Positions 1 through 9,000 of a DNA stretch of 64,000 nucleotides are shown in pieces. Made by a program: the position numbers and the translations under genes. The DNA is from Algoriphagus aestuarii. Its GTDB lineage: Bacteria; Bacteroidota; Bacteroidia; Cytophagales; Cyclobacteriaceae. The stretch is taken from the NCBI GenBank assembly GCA_017051695.1, contig JAFIDK010000002.1:682001-746000 (forward strand). The letters run 5' to 3'. The notes beneath the pieces are model-generated. The model was not told where the DNA came from. It saw only the letters and a program-made list of their open reading frames with translations, and did not search any database. Every line of letters begins with the position of its first letter. Position 1 is the first letter of the stretch.

Positions 1-745
1 TTGAAACTGTATATGTTGCATTGCTTCCCGTTACAGTACCTATTGTTCCTATTGCAGTTCCGGTGGTCGTAAGAGTAAAATCATCAGCACTGACATTTTT
101 GGCTATTTTCGAAAAATCTACCTGATACTGAACCGAAGTAGCAGTGCTTAAATGTGCCCCTATTAGGTTGATCCCTGTCACTTCTGCAGGATCTGCATCT
201 CCAACTATAAAAGGAGCTCCGTAAGTGATCTCATCCAAAATAATATACAGATCAATACCCTCAATTCTTACTTCATCCACATCATAAAAATCAGGATTAG
301 AAGAAAAGGATTTTAGACCTGCTGAATTACTATCAAAATTAATATTTACAGTACTACCAACTTGTAATCCCCCTTTAAATGCTTTAATAGTACCTGAGGT
401 AGAAGTGCCAGCTCCTCTATGTTGAAGCCAAATGCTTAAAAATTGAAACGAAGAATTATCTGCCTTGGAAATTTTCCAACCTACTATCCCATTGATTTCA
501 AAATTATCATCATCCAAACCAGGAGTCCCATCTTTGCCCTCGTTAAAATCAATTCCAATACATACAGTACAGAGACTGGTGTTTTTTATTACTTCAAATT
601 TCAATTCACCTTCAGTGTGAGGGTTTGATAACCCTTGGTTCTCCGTGTAACTATTGAAATTAACAGTAGTCTGAGCAACGCTGAAAATTGAACCACATAG
701 GAATACTGTGAAGAAAAAAATCGATTTGAAGACCGTACGTATCAT
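1..745 (-). CDS. Secreted Ig-like-repeat surface protein, N-terminal part (cut by window edge)
   Basis: An open frame runs on the minus strand from ATG at 745 to the left edge without a stop (248 codons visible). The N-terminus MIRTVFKSIFFFTVFLCGSIFSVAQ is a typical Sec signal peptide. It is followed by a beta-rich region containing an acidic GxDDDNFEING-type stretch. From about residue 195 a unit begins that matches bacterial Ig-like repeats in which a 'VQYQVDFSKIAKNVSADDFT' segment leads into a Thr-rich LTTTGTAIGTIGTV strand. Such units usually recur many times in large adhesin-like proteins, so the rest probably lies off the window. It is the third gene of a minus-strand run after two tail-collar proteins, separated from them by a hairpin. 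Function is unknown; an extracellular or cell-surface role is inferred. Confidence 0.75.
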   Translation of the reverse strand, partial: MIRTVFKSIFFFTVFLCGSIFSVAQTTVNFNSYTENQGLSNPHTEGELKFEVIKNTSLCTVCIGIDFNEGKDGTPGLDDDNFEINGIVGWKISKADNSSFQFLSIWLQHRGAGTSTSGTIKAFKGGLQVGSTVNINFDSNSAGLKSFSSNPDFYDVDEVRIEGIDLYIILDEITYGAPFIVGDADPAEVTGINLIGAHLSTATSVQYQVDFSKIAKNVSADDFTLTTTGTAIGTIGTVTGSNATYTVS

Positions 746-761
746 CAGGATATTGTTTAAT

Positions 762-793
762 TAAAAATACCGATCCCAAAAAAGGGATCGGTT
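762..793 (-). terminator. Hairpin terminator or attenuator between tail-collar gene and Ig-repeat gene
   Basis: A perfect 9-bp inverted repeat (ACCGATCCC at 769-777, GGGATCGGT at 784-792) encloses an A6 loop. Read on the minus strand it is followed by ATTTTTAATT. It lies 12 bp past the stop of the tail-collar gene and about 17 bp before the ATG of the Ig-repeat gene, so it could end the upstream transcript or reduce read-through. Confidence 0.65.
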
Positions 794-804
794 CATAAGA
801 AAAT

Positions 805-1353
805 TTAATTTCGGGAAGGATAAATCCCAACCAGCGCAATGCAATAATTCAACACTATTGAAGGCTGCATATTATTATGTGATTGATTTCCACCTACATT
901 GCCCACACTGCTGACATTCGTTTCGACATTTGCAGTACCAGATACAAATCCATTGGCTGGAATAGCTGTCCCTCCTCTTTCTACAATGACAGTATTTTTC
1001 GCTATGACATTTCCTGATGGATCATTTGTAGTTCCATTGGAATTATTCCCATACAAAGGATGATTATGGTTTGGCATTTGAGCTGTAGTTAGTGTCACAT
1101 TTTCCCCACCAACTCTTTGACCTATGACCCGTGGAGTCAATCCAGAGCCTGTTCCATAGCCTATAGCTGCACAACCTCTTAAATCTGGTAGGCCAAAAGT
1201 ATTCCTACCATCACCGCCATATATGGTTCCTATTAATGAAAATAAAGCATCATTTTGAGAAATCGGCAATAGTTGACCAGCACAAAATGCCCAACCTCTT
1301 GGGGCAAAATTAAATCCAAACAGTTCTATTTGACCTATAAAAGGAGCATCCAT
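805..1353 (-). CDS. Phage tail-collar domain protein (MdpB-type), copy 2
   Basis: This 182-residue protein has the tail-collar fold signature. It begins with FIGQIELFGFNFAPRGWAFC, followed by GQLLPISQNDALFSLIGTIYGGDGR and then TFGLPDLRG. It ends in a SHNNMQPSIVLNY motif about 20 residues from the C-terminus. These motifs are those of the microcystin-dependent-protein (MdpB) group of tail-collar proteins, common in non-phage bacterial loci and of unproven function. There is no signal peptide. It is clearly paralogous to the gene just upstream (ends 1380), with 26 bp between them, so the pair looks like a tandem duplication in one operon. No other phage genes are nearby, so prophage origin is unlikely. 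The family is often mis-annotated as 'tail fiber protein'. Confidence 0.85.
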   Translation of the reverse strand: MDAPFIGQIELFGFNFAPRGWAFCAGQLLPISQNDALFSLIGTIYGGDGRNTFGLPDLRGCAAIGYGTGSGLTPRVIGQRVGGENVTLTTAQMPNHNHPLYGNNSNGTTNDPSGNVIAKNTVIVERGGTAIPANGFVSGTANVETNVSSVGNVGGNQSHNNMQPSIVLNYCIALVGIYPSRN

Positions 1354-1379
1354 GATTAAAATCGTTTATATGAAAAAAA

Positions 1380-1925
1380 TTAGTTTCTTGAAGGAAAAAT
1401 GCCATTTAGAGCAATTACATAATTCATGACTACTAAAGGCTGCATGTTATTATGCGATTGACTTCCACCAACAGACCCAATACTACTAAGATTCATTTGG
1501 GAATTTGGTGTACCTGGTACAAATCCATTGGCAGGTATTGCAGCTCCTCCTCTTTCAACTAAAACAGAATTTTTTGCAATGACATTACCTGTTGGATCAT
1601 TGGTTGTTCCATCAGTATTACTAGCATTTAAGCTATGATTATGAGATGGAATTTCTGGGACTGTCAAGGTATGTGTTTCCTGTCCTAGATATTGACCTTG
1701 TCTTCTATCAGACAGTCCGGGCCCATGTCCCATTCCGATCGCGACACGACCTCTCAAATCCGGCAATGCAAAAGTTGTTCTTCCATCTCCTCCATACATT
1801 GTTCCAAGGAGAGAGAATAAGGCAGAGTAGGAAGAAATGGGTAATAGTCTACCATCGCAAAATGCCCAACCTCTTGGTGCGAAATTAAATCCCACCATCA
1901 TAATTTGTCCTAAAAAGGGTTCCAT
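1380..1925 (-). CDS. Phage tail-collar domain protein (MdpB-type), copy 1
   Basis: This 181-residue paralogue of the following gene shares the block GFNFAPRGWAFC, the LLPIS..ALFSL.GT.YGGDGR block, LPDLRG, the NGTTNDP-like loop, VERGGxAIPANGFV and QSHNNMQP near the C-terminus. It keeps the more canonical DLRGRVAIGMGHGPGLSDR sequence, whereas copy 2 has DLRGCAAIGYGTGSGL. Length and motifs fit the tail-collar (PF07484-type) MdpB group. It is the first tail-collar gene of the minus-strand run, before copy 2 and the Ig-repeat protein. The biochemical role of this group is unknown. Co-location with a large secreted repeat protein suggests a surface-structure or secretion-related role, which is inference. 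Confidence 0.85.
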   Translation of the reverse strand: MEPFLGQIMMVGFNFAPRGWAFCDGRLLPISSYSALFSLLGTMYGGDGRTTFALPDLRGRVAIGMGHGPGLSDRRQGQYLGQETHTLTVPEIPSHNHSLNASNTDGTTNDPTGNVIAKNSVLVERGGAAIPANGFVPGTPNSQMNLSSIGSVGGSQSHNNMQPLVVMNYVIALNGIFPSRN

Positions 1926-1989
1926 AATAATTAAAAGTTTAAATGAAAAATAATTTATTTTAAGTGTGAATTTTTATATTCTTTTTTCA

Positions 1990-2020
1990 GAAAAACATCT
2001 CAACCTTTAACAGGTTGAAA
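1990..2020 (-). terminator. Possible terminator after the Tat-exported protein gene
   Basis: A 7-bp inverted repeat (TCAACCT at 2000-2006, AGGTTGA at 2012-2018) with a 5-base loop is followed, reading the minus strand, by a short T-rich stretch (GATGTTTTT). It lies about 80 bp beyond the stop at 2098. The stem is short, so this is a tentative call. Confidence 0.35.
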
Positions 2021-2097
2021 TTTAAAAACAGAAATAAACTAACTTTTTTTAATTAAAAACATACGTATTTCTACTTATTTTAAAACAAACAGAAATT

Positions 2098-2871
2098 TCA
2101 AGCTAAAGTAAAGTCTTTGAAATTCTTTCTTTCTAATGTCATAATTCCTTGCTCCTTTTCTTTTAAATTACTTAAACTGATTAGCACTTCTTCATTATTT
2201 TTATTAGGTGCAATGCATAAACGGGATGATTTTGTGCTAGTGGAAAAGAAATAATCTATATTTTCTGTAGCTCCGACTAATTCATAAATTGAATGATCAA
2301 TCGAATTTTGACCGAAACTATCTGTTAAGCAATAGACTTTATCACAGCCAAAATCCACCTTAAGATCATTTGCCTTTTTATTCAATTCTTCAATCAACTT
2401 CACTGTATCACTTTCAAAACTTTCAGCGATAAAACCCATTAAGCCTATTTTCAAATTAGACTTTTTAAGAATGATATGCTTCCGAACAAAACCTTCTTCC
2501 TCGGAGAGATCTAAATGAGAGTTTACAAAAGGAAGGTTTCTTAAACTTAAACCTGGCTCTGAGTTGATTAGATGATTTCTCCATTCTTTTGAATAAAGTA
2601 ATCCATCAATTCCATTTGAATTAACTTTTGAATTCTCACGATCTAGTAAAATATCTGTTGAGAACGTGCCTAAAATGATCTTTTCCGCAAATAGATTTTG
2701 GGATACTAATCGATTAGATAAGTTACTTGAAAAAACACGATCGCTTGCATGGACTATCAAAGATTGGGATGAGCCAAAAATAGAATTTGAAAAAGCAGGA
2801 AATCCACTAGAAAACGAAATTGCTCCGGATCCAAGGCTAACTTTTTTTAAAAATTCTCTTCTACAAATCAT
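2098..2871 (-). CDS. Tat-exported protein resembling a degenerate 5'-nucleotidase/metallophosphatase
   Basis: The 257-residue product starts MICRREFLKKVSLGSGAISF, a twin-arginine signal. The body looks like the N-terminal calcineurin-type domain of 5'-nucleotidases. SLIVHASDRV sits where active enzymes have TILHTNDxH. LKIGLMGFIAES matches the KIGxxGL strand. DKVYCLTDSFG sits where LSHLG is expected, and IDYFFSTSTKS where IDxIxGGHTHT is expected. The metal-binding histidines and aspartates of these motifs are therefore missing. The fold assignment is my inference from the order and spacing of these blocks and could be wrong. If it is right, the protein is probably non-catalytic. It is transcribed in the same direction as the tail-collar genes but is separated from them by 172 bp. 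Confidence 0.55.
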   Translation of the reverse strand: MICRREFLKKVSLGSGAISFSSGFPAFSNSIFGSSQSLIVHASDRVFSSNLSNRLVSQNLFAEKIILGTFSTDILLDRENSKVNSNGIDGLLYSKEWRNHLINSEPGLSLRNLPFVNSHLDLSEEEGFVRKHIILKKSNLKIGLMGFIAESFESDTVKLIEELNKKANDLKVDFGCDKVYCLTDSFGQNSIDHSIYELVGATENIDYFFSTSTKSSRLCIAPNKNNEEVLISLSNLKEKEQGIMTLERKNFKDFTLA

Positions 2872-3003
2872 ACAAAAAATTTTATTTAAAACTTAAATTA
2901 ATACAATTAAAAACCTTTATCAAGGATTAATCAAATTTTAAACAATTAATACTTCATACAACTGATTAGGTTAATAAGTATTCTTGTTTACCTATCAATT
3001 TAA

Positions 3004-3915
3004 TTAAATGAATTTTTCAAAAGCCTTAATTCCCAGTGCCGCCATTTTTGTCCCTGAAATGATTGTGCCTTCAATTTGAAGGATATTGATCCGTAAATAT
3101 TTAAAATCCGAACACAAGACAAAAACCCCATAGGTAGCATCGGCATAGACAATTGATCCTGGAGAAAAGATTCCGGTAACATTTACATCAGCTGGACTCA
3201 CTTCTAAAATCCGTACCTGACTTTCTCTAAAATTGGTGATGGCACCTCCATAATGTGGATTCGCAGCATTGACCAAAAATTCGACCTGATCTGCCGTCTG
3301 GTTTTTCCAATCAATCAATAAATCTTTTTCTTCTGGCCTTGAATCATTCTTCGAGTTTGCCGGAATAATCTCGCCGGTTTTCAACTCTATTTGAAGTAAA
3401 GCTTTTTCAATCTCGTTTGCAGCCAAAGTCGCAAGTCGCGAAGCTAAAAGTCCAATAGGTTCGCCAGGAAAAACCGGAACATCAAATTCCAATACCTTTT
3501 TGCCGGCATCCCAGTTTTCATCAATTTGATGATAGGTGATCGTTACAAATCGCTCCCCGTTTTTCATTGCCCAAAATAGAGGCGCGGCACCGGCATATTT
3601 GGGAAGTTCCCCAAAATGAACGTTCAAAACCCCAAATCGGAAACTTTCAAAAATCTTGTTTGGTATTTTATAGGAAAAACCAAAGCTCAATCCCCTATCT
3701 GCCCGAACATGATCGAACCATTTTAGAATTTCTTTATCTTCCTTTCCATCCCAACTATAGACTTCAAGATCCAGATTTTTGGAAATTTCAACCAAAATTT
3801 CCCGGTCTGGAACTTCTTTGTTAGGGACTACAATTCCCACCACCTGATCATTTTGGACTAATTTCTGAATAGAGGGAAGACTCCAAGAGCTCTGCGTAAA
3901 AATTACAATTCGCAT
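3004..3915 (-). CDS. Formyltransferase-family protein (methionyl-tRNA formyltransferase-like)
   Basis: This 303-residue protein has the two-domain layout of Fmt. An N-terminal formyltransferase domain carries the catalytic triad equivalents N98, H100 and D136 (VLNVHFGELP...WDAGKK). A C-terminal domain (LLIDWKNQTADQVEFLVNAANP, then PGSIVYAD) resembles the Fmt tRNA-binding domain. The usual SLLPxYRGAAP loop reads GELPKYAGAAP, so the arginine is replaced. It is therefore divergent from housekeeping Fmt and may be a paralogue acting on another amine substrate. It stands alone, with no def, rsmB or other translation gene beside it. The family assignment is firm; the substrate is unknown. Confidence 0.75.
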   Translation of the reverse strand: MRIVIFTQSSWSLPSIQKLVQNDQVVGIVVPNKEVPDREILVEISKNLDLEVYSWDGKEDKEILKWFDHVRADRGLSFGFSYKIPNKIFESFRFGVLNVHFGELPKYAGAAPLFWAMKNGERFVTITYHQIDENWDAGKKVLEFDVPVFPGEPIGLLASRLATLAANEIEKALLQIELKTGEIIPANSKNDSRPEEKDLLIDWKNQTADQVEFLVNAANPHYGGAITNFRESQVRILEVSPADVNVTGIFSPGSIVYADATYGVFVLCSDFKYLRINILQIEGTIISGTKMAALGIKAFEKFI

Positions 3916-4084
3916 GGGTTAAAGTTGCTTTATGGTTTCAAAATGAAAGTAGTTTTATAATTTCAGCAATCAAAATCAACGGTCCCCGTAATAAATTTTA
4001 AGAATTGGATTTCCTAAAGCTGAATCTTAATAGTCCTTAATTAACTTCAAATTGAATACTTCCTTCTTTCAATCACACAAATAC

Positions 4085-5755
4085 ATGATTAAATATTTGC
4101 ATACCCTATTTATGAGTTTCTTTTGCTTTATGGCATTTGGATCTATAAATGCACAGATTTTCAGAACTCCTCAGGAATTCACACATCAGGACACTCTCCG
4201 TGGCTCCAATACTCCGGATCGTGCTTGGTGGGATTTAGAGCATTATCACCTCCAGGTAAAAGTAAACCCAGAAGAAAAATCACTTGCCGGAACCAATACC
4301 ATTACCTATAAAGTCTTATCTGAGTCCAAACGTCTTCAAATTGAATTGCAAGAACCTATGATCTTGTCAAAAGCCATTCAAAACGGAGAGGAATTGGAAT
4401 TTGAAAAAGATGGATACTCGTATTTGATCAAAATAAATGATCCTCAGGTAATCGGTCAAAGCTACCAAGTCGAAGTTAAATTTGATGGATCGCCTATCAT
4501 TGCAGTCCGGCCTCCATGGGATGGTGGATTGACCTGGAGTCAGGATAGCAATGGAAATCCATTTATTGCCAACTCAAATCAAGGAATCGGAGCCAGTATC
4601 TGGTGGCCAAATAAGGACTACGCTGCCGACGAACCTGACAAGGGAGTTTTGATTTCTGTAGAAGTTCCTGAGAACCTCATGGACGTTTCAAATGGTAGAT
4701 TGATCAAAACTGATCTTAATAAAAAAGCAAAAACCAAAACCTACCATTGGGAAGTAAAAAACCCAATCAATAATTACGGAGTCAATATCAATATCGGTGA
4801 CTATGTTCATTTTGGGGAGAAATTCGAAGGAGAAAAAGGCACTTTGGACATGGATTATTATGTCCTAAAAGAAAACCTGGAAAAGGCGAAAAAACAATTC
4901 AAAGATGCCCCGAAAATGATGAAAGCATTTGAGTATTGGTTTGGTCCTTATCCATTTTATGAAGACAGTTACAAATTAGTAGAAACTCCATACTTGGGCA
5001 TGGAGCATCAAAGTTCTGTCACATACGGAAACAATTTTGCCAATGGCTATTTAGGAAGAGATCTGAGCGGAACCGGTTGGGGTTTGAAATTTGACTTTAT
5101 TATCATCCATGAATCTGGTCATGAGTGGTTTGCCAATAACATTACTTACAAAGATGTAGCAGATATGTGGATTCATGAGAGCTTTACCGCTTATTCTGAA
5201 AACCTTTTTCTGGACTATTATTATGGCAAAGAAGCCAGCAGCGAGTATGTGATCGGAACACGTAAAAACATCAACAACGACATTCCTATCATCGGTCCTT
5301 ATGGAGTTAATCAGGAAGGTTCTGGGGATATGTATTACAAGGGAGCCAATATGCTTCATACTATCAGACAGCTTGTCAATGACGATGAAAAATGGAGGAT
5401 GATGTTACGGGGATTGAATAAAGAATTTTATCATCAGACTGTCACAAGCAAACAGATCGAAACCTACATCAGCGAAAAAGCAGATATCAATCTATCTTCC
5501 GTTTTTGATCAATACCTGAGAGATATCAGAATCCCTATTCTCAGCTATTATGTACAAGATCAAAAACTTTTCTTCCGTTGGGAAAATGCCATTCAAACTT
5601 TCACGATGCCAGTAAAAGTTTCTCTCAATTCTGGAAAAGAAGTTTGGCTAAACCCTACAACCAGATGGAGTAACATGGATCTTCCAGACTCAGAAGTACA
5701 GTTAATAGTGGATCCAAATTTTTATGTAGGAACTTTAAATCTCACTGGAAAGTAA
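4085..5755 (+). CDS. Secreted M1-family zinc metallopeptidase (aminopeptidase)
   Basis: The frame is open from an ATG at 4052, but the ATG at 4085 places a clean signal peptide (MIKYLHTLFMSFFCFMAFGS, cut after INAQ) at the N-terminus, so I prefer it. The zinc site is HESGH with the third ligand glutamate in WIHESFTAYSE, the HExxH-X18-E spacing of family M1. The upstream GMEHQSS matches the GxMEN exopeptidase motif. It has the N-terminal beta-sandwich and catalytic domain but lacks a long C-terminal helical domain; about 556 residues is usual for Bacteroidota secreted M1 members. It probably trims peptides in the periplasm or outside the cell. It is monocistronic and ends at a strong bidirectional terminator. 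Confidence 0.9.
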   Translation: MIKYLHTLFMSFFCFMAFGSINAQIFRTPQEFTHQDTLRGSNTPDRAWWDLEHYHLQVKVNPEEKSLAGTNTITYKVLSESKRLQIELQEPMILSKAIQNGEELEFEKDGYSYLIKINDPQVIGQSYQVEVKFDGSPIIAVRPPWDGGLTWSQDSNGNPFIANSNQGIGASIWWPNKDYAADEPDKGVLISVEVPENLMDVSNGRLIKTDLNKKAKTKTYHWEVKNPINNYGVNINIGDYVHFGEKFEGEKGTLDMDYYVLKENLEKAKKQFKDAPKMMKAFEYWFGPYPFYEDSYKLVETPYLGMEHQSSVTYGNNFANGYLGRDLSGTGWGLKFDFIIIHESGHEWFANNITYKDVADMWIHESFTAYSENLFLDYYYGKEASSEYVIGTRKNINNDIPIIGPYGVNQEGSGDMYYKGANMLHTIRQLVNDDEKWRMMLRGLNKEFYHQTVTSKQIETYISEKADINLSSVFDQYLRDIRIPILSYYVQDQKLFFRWENAIQTFTMPVKVSLNSGKEVWLNPTTRWSNMDLPDSEVQLIVDPNFYVGTLNLTGK

Positions 5756-5760
5756 AAAAA

Positions 5761-5788
5761 AACGGCCCCAAAATCTGGGGCCGTTTTT
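5761..5788. terminator. Bidirectional rho-independent terminator
   Basis: AACGGCCCC (5761-5769) pairs with GGGGCCGTT (5777-5785) around a 7-base loop. A-tracts precede it and T-tracts follow it, so it can serve both the M1 peptidase (plus) and the convergent small ACP-like gene (minus). Confidence 0.9.
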
Positions 5789-5795
5789 CCTCTTA

Positions 5796-6026
5796 TTAAT
5801 TCATCAACAATTCAATTAACTGATAAGGAGCCTGCACAGTATTGACTTTATCGTCATTGATCTCCTTGTGAAGCTCATATTCCAGATCGAAAATCAAACC
5901 GGAAATAAAGACTTTATCCATCTTTAGATCTTGCTCAAACCGATCATATTTTCTTTTTCCTTTGAGTGATATTCCATATTGCTGAAATACCTTTTCTATC
6001 TTTTTTAGCTCATTATTAGTTTTCAT
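5796..6026 (-). CDS. Acyl-carrier-protein-like small protein lacking the carrier serine
   Basis: This is a 76-residue, probably four-helix protein. Its second half reads like an acyl carrier protein: a DLKMDKVFISGLIFDLEYEL stretch, then a HKEINDDKVNTVQAPYQLIELL ending. In true ACPs the D-S-L motif at the start of helix 2 carries 4'-phosphopantetheine on the serine. Here the matching position is D37-K38-V39, so no attachment site exists. The N-terminal helix (ELKKIEKVFQQYGI) also fits the ACP layout. No fatty-acid or polyketide genes adjoin it. A non-carrier adaptor or regulatory role is possible. The ACP relationship is inferred from pattern only. Confidence 0.6.
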   Translation of the reverse strand: MKTNNELKKIEKVFQQYGISLKGKRKYDRFEQDLKMDKVFISGLIFDLEYELHKEINDDKVNTVQAPYQLIELLMN

Positions 6027-6069
6027 AAGCTTTGGTTTATGGGAATTCCCTTAAGTTGGTTTTAGATTT

Positions 6070-9000
6070 TTAAACATAGGCTGCAGCTTCAGATTCAAAC
6101 TCCTCCACATTGGTATCTTCTAGTTCGATATGCTTCTTCTCGGCTTTCCCGATTCTTGCCATAAATCGATCAAACAAATAATAGATCACAGGGACTACCA
6201 CCAAAGTCAAGAACATAGATGACATCAAACCTCCGATAATTACCCAAGCAAGACCGTTTTTCCACTCTGCTCCCGCTCCACCGGCCAAAGCAATTGGAAG
6301 CATCCCGATCACCATCGCCAAAGTGGTCATCAAAATCGGTCTGAATCGGATCTTCACAGCTTTCTCCAATGCCGCTTTCACTTCTACTCCTGCTTCTTTC
6401 AATTGATTGGTGAAATCCACTAAGAGTATCGCATTCTTAGCTACCAAACCCATCAACATGATCAATCCCATGATACTGAAAATACTCAGCGTTCCTTTGG
6501 TTAGAGCCAAAGCAAGCAAGGATCCAATCAAAGCCATAGGCAAGGAGAACATCACTACCAATGGATAGATATAGGAATCATACAATGCGACCATGATCAA
6601 ATAAATCAAAATGATCGATGCCAAAAGGGCTAGCCCCAAACTTCCAAATCCTTCACTTTGGTTTTTCATATCCCCATCGTAATTAATCTGAACCTGTTGT
6701 GGTAAAGTCATCTGATCAATTGCTGCTGTTAACTCAGCTCCCACTGTTCCGGAAGGAACACCGGCAACCTGGGAGGTGATTTTCACTGAAGATACACGGT
6801 CCCTTCGCTCCAATTTTGTTGGCCCCTCTGATTGAGTGACTGTTGCAAACTGAGAAAGCTTTACCTGTTGTCCTTTTCTATTCAAAAAAGCCAGGTTCTC
6901 AACATCAGAGATTGATTTTCTGTCAAATTCATTCAGCTTCACCATGATATCATATTCGTAATCGCCATCCGTGTATTTGGAATCATCATTTCCATTAAAT
7001 GCTACCTGAAGGGCTCCTCCGACCATATCCATAGATAAATTCAACTCATTCATTTTGTCTCTATCTACCTCAATTTTGATCTCTGGATTACCAGCTTCCA
7101 AGGAACTTTCTATTTTCCTCGTACCTCTCAAATTTGCCAAGATCGACATTATCTTTTCTGAAGTCACGCGAATACTGTCCTTGTCAGGCCCTGAAACAAT
7201 CACTTGGATCGGAGCATCATTCGCAGTACCCATGATGGAAATCGGGACAGCCGTATATTCTGCTCCGGTAATGGTTTCTTCCAAGGTATTTTCTACTTGT
7301 CTAGCATAATCAGGACCTGAAAGACTTCTATGTTTAGCCTCCACAAGTTTCACTGAAATCTCGGATGTATAAGGAGAAGATTGCGAACCAGTAAACTGTC
7401 CACTGGAAACCCCAACTGTAGTAAATACTTCAGTCACCTCGGGAAGAGTTCTCAAGTAATCCTCAACTTCCCGAGTCTTGAAATTTGTCTGCTCCAATGT
7501 GGCATCTTTTGGCAATTCCAATCTCAGAATAAATTCTCCACGGTCTCCTTCACTGACAAATTCACTTCCAATAAATCCTTTGATCACCAAGAAAAAAGAG
7601 GAAATAAACAACACGAAAGTTAAACCGAGCAGTGCGAATTTATGGGCAAAACCCCATCTCAAAATATCCACTAACCAATCCACAAAGCCATCCAATGCAC
7701 TTTCGAAACCATAGACAATTTTTCCGAAGAAAGAATTTTTGTTCAAATGCTCAAGTTTCGAAAACCGGGATGTCAAAAGCGGAATCAAGGTAAATGCTAC
7801 TAAAAGCGATATCAATGTTGCCGTGGCGACCGTAATACTGAACTGGGTAAGAATCCCTGCGATCAGACCACCGGTCATTGCCAACGGAACAAACACAACA
7901 ATAATAACTAGGGTGATAGAAACAACTGTTGATCCTATTTCTCGGATGCCATCATAGGAAGCTTGGGCAATAGATTTACCCATCTCCAAGTGACGATAAA
8001 TGTTTTCAATTACCACAATGGCGTCATCGACAAGAATACCCACTACCAAAGACAAGGCAAGTAAACTCATCAAATTCAAAGTAAATCCTGCCAGATACAT
8101 CACCGTAAAAGTAGCCACGATAGATGCAGGTACTGCGATCATGACAATGACAGCATTTCTGATACTATGTAGGAACAATAACATGATCAAAGCCACCAAT
8201 AAAATGGCTAACCCAAGATCCTTGATGACATCATTTGCTGCTTCCAAGGTGAATTCTGAGGTGTTTTGGGAAATTTCAAAAGAAAGACCTTCTGCTCCAT
8301 ACGTATCTTCCAAAATGCTCAATTCATGTTCGATCAATTCAGAAACCTCCACCGCATTGGCATCTGATTGTTTTTGTATGGTCAAACCAATTGCAGCTTT
8401 ACCATTCAGACGGGTCAGTATCTCTTCATCTTTGTAATCGTCCATAACCTCAGCCACTTCTTTTAATTGAATGGGAGACTGATCGTCACGATAGGCAATG
8501 ATCAGATTTTCGATCTGCTCTACAGAAGAAAACTTCCCTGCCAAACGAATCAAAATCTGACTGCTTTCATTCTTTAATCTACCTGTCGGGAAATCAAGAT
8601 TACTTGCATTGATAGTCTGTGCGATAGTGATAGGAGAAATACCATACGCTTCCAACTTGTTCCTGTCCAGATTGACTTTGATCTCACGCTCTGTACCACC
8701 TAGCATATTTACCTGCGCAACTCCGCTGATTTTAGCGATGGATGGTTGGATTTTATTCTTGATCAAATCATAAAACTCAGACGGATTCAGATTAGAATAC
8801 ACGGCCATTTGCATGATCGGCAAGTCATCCAGATCAAATTTCCCTAGACTAGGCGGATCAGCATCGTCAGGTAAATCACCTAAAATTGCATTGATTTTTC
8901 TTTGGGCATCCTGAAGGGAAAGATCTACATCCTGACCTGCTTCGATTTCTATCGTGATGATGGAAATACTTTCTTGCGAAATAGAATTCATCGATTTAAT

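Noticed and set aside
443-628. Plus-strand frame of 61 residues near the left edge
   Set aside because: It lies opposite the open partial frame of the Ig-repeat protein, which has a signal peptide and recognisable repeats.
805-1925. Prophage remnant, because of 'phage tail' collar domains
   Set aside because: No capsid, portal, terminase, integrase or att-like repeats occur nearby. MdpB-type tail-collar proteins are common outside phages.
8000-8437. 145-residue plus-strand frame inside the RND permease gene
   Set aside because: Antisense shadow of a conserved permease frame; low-complexity translation and no motifs.
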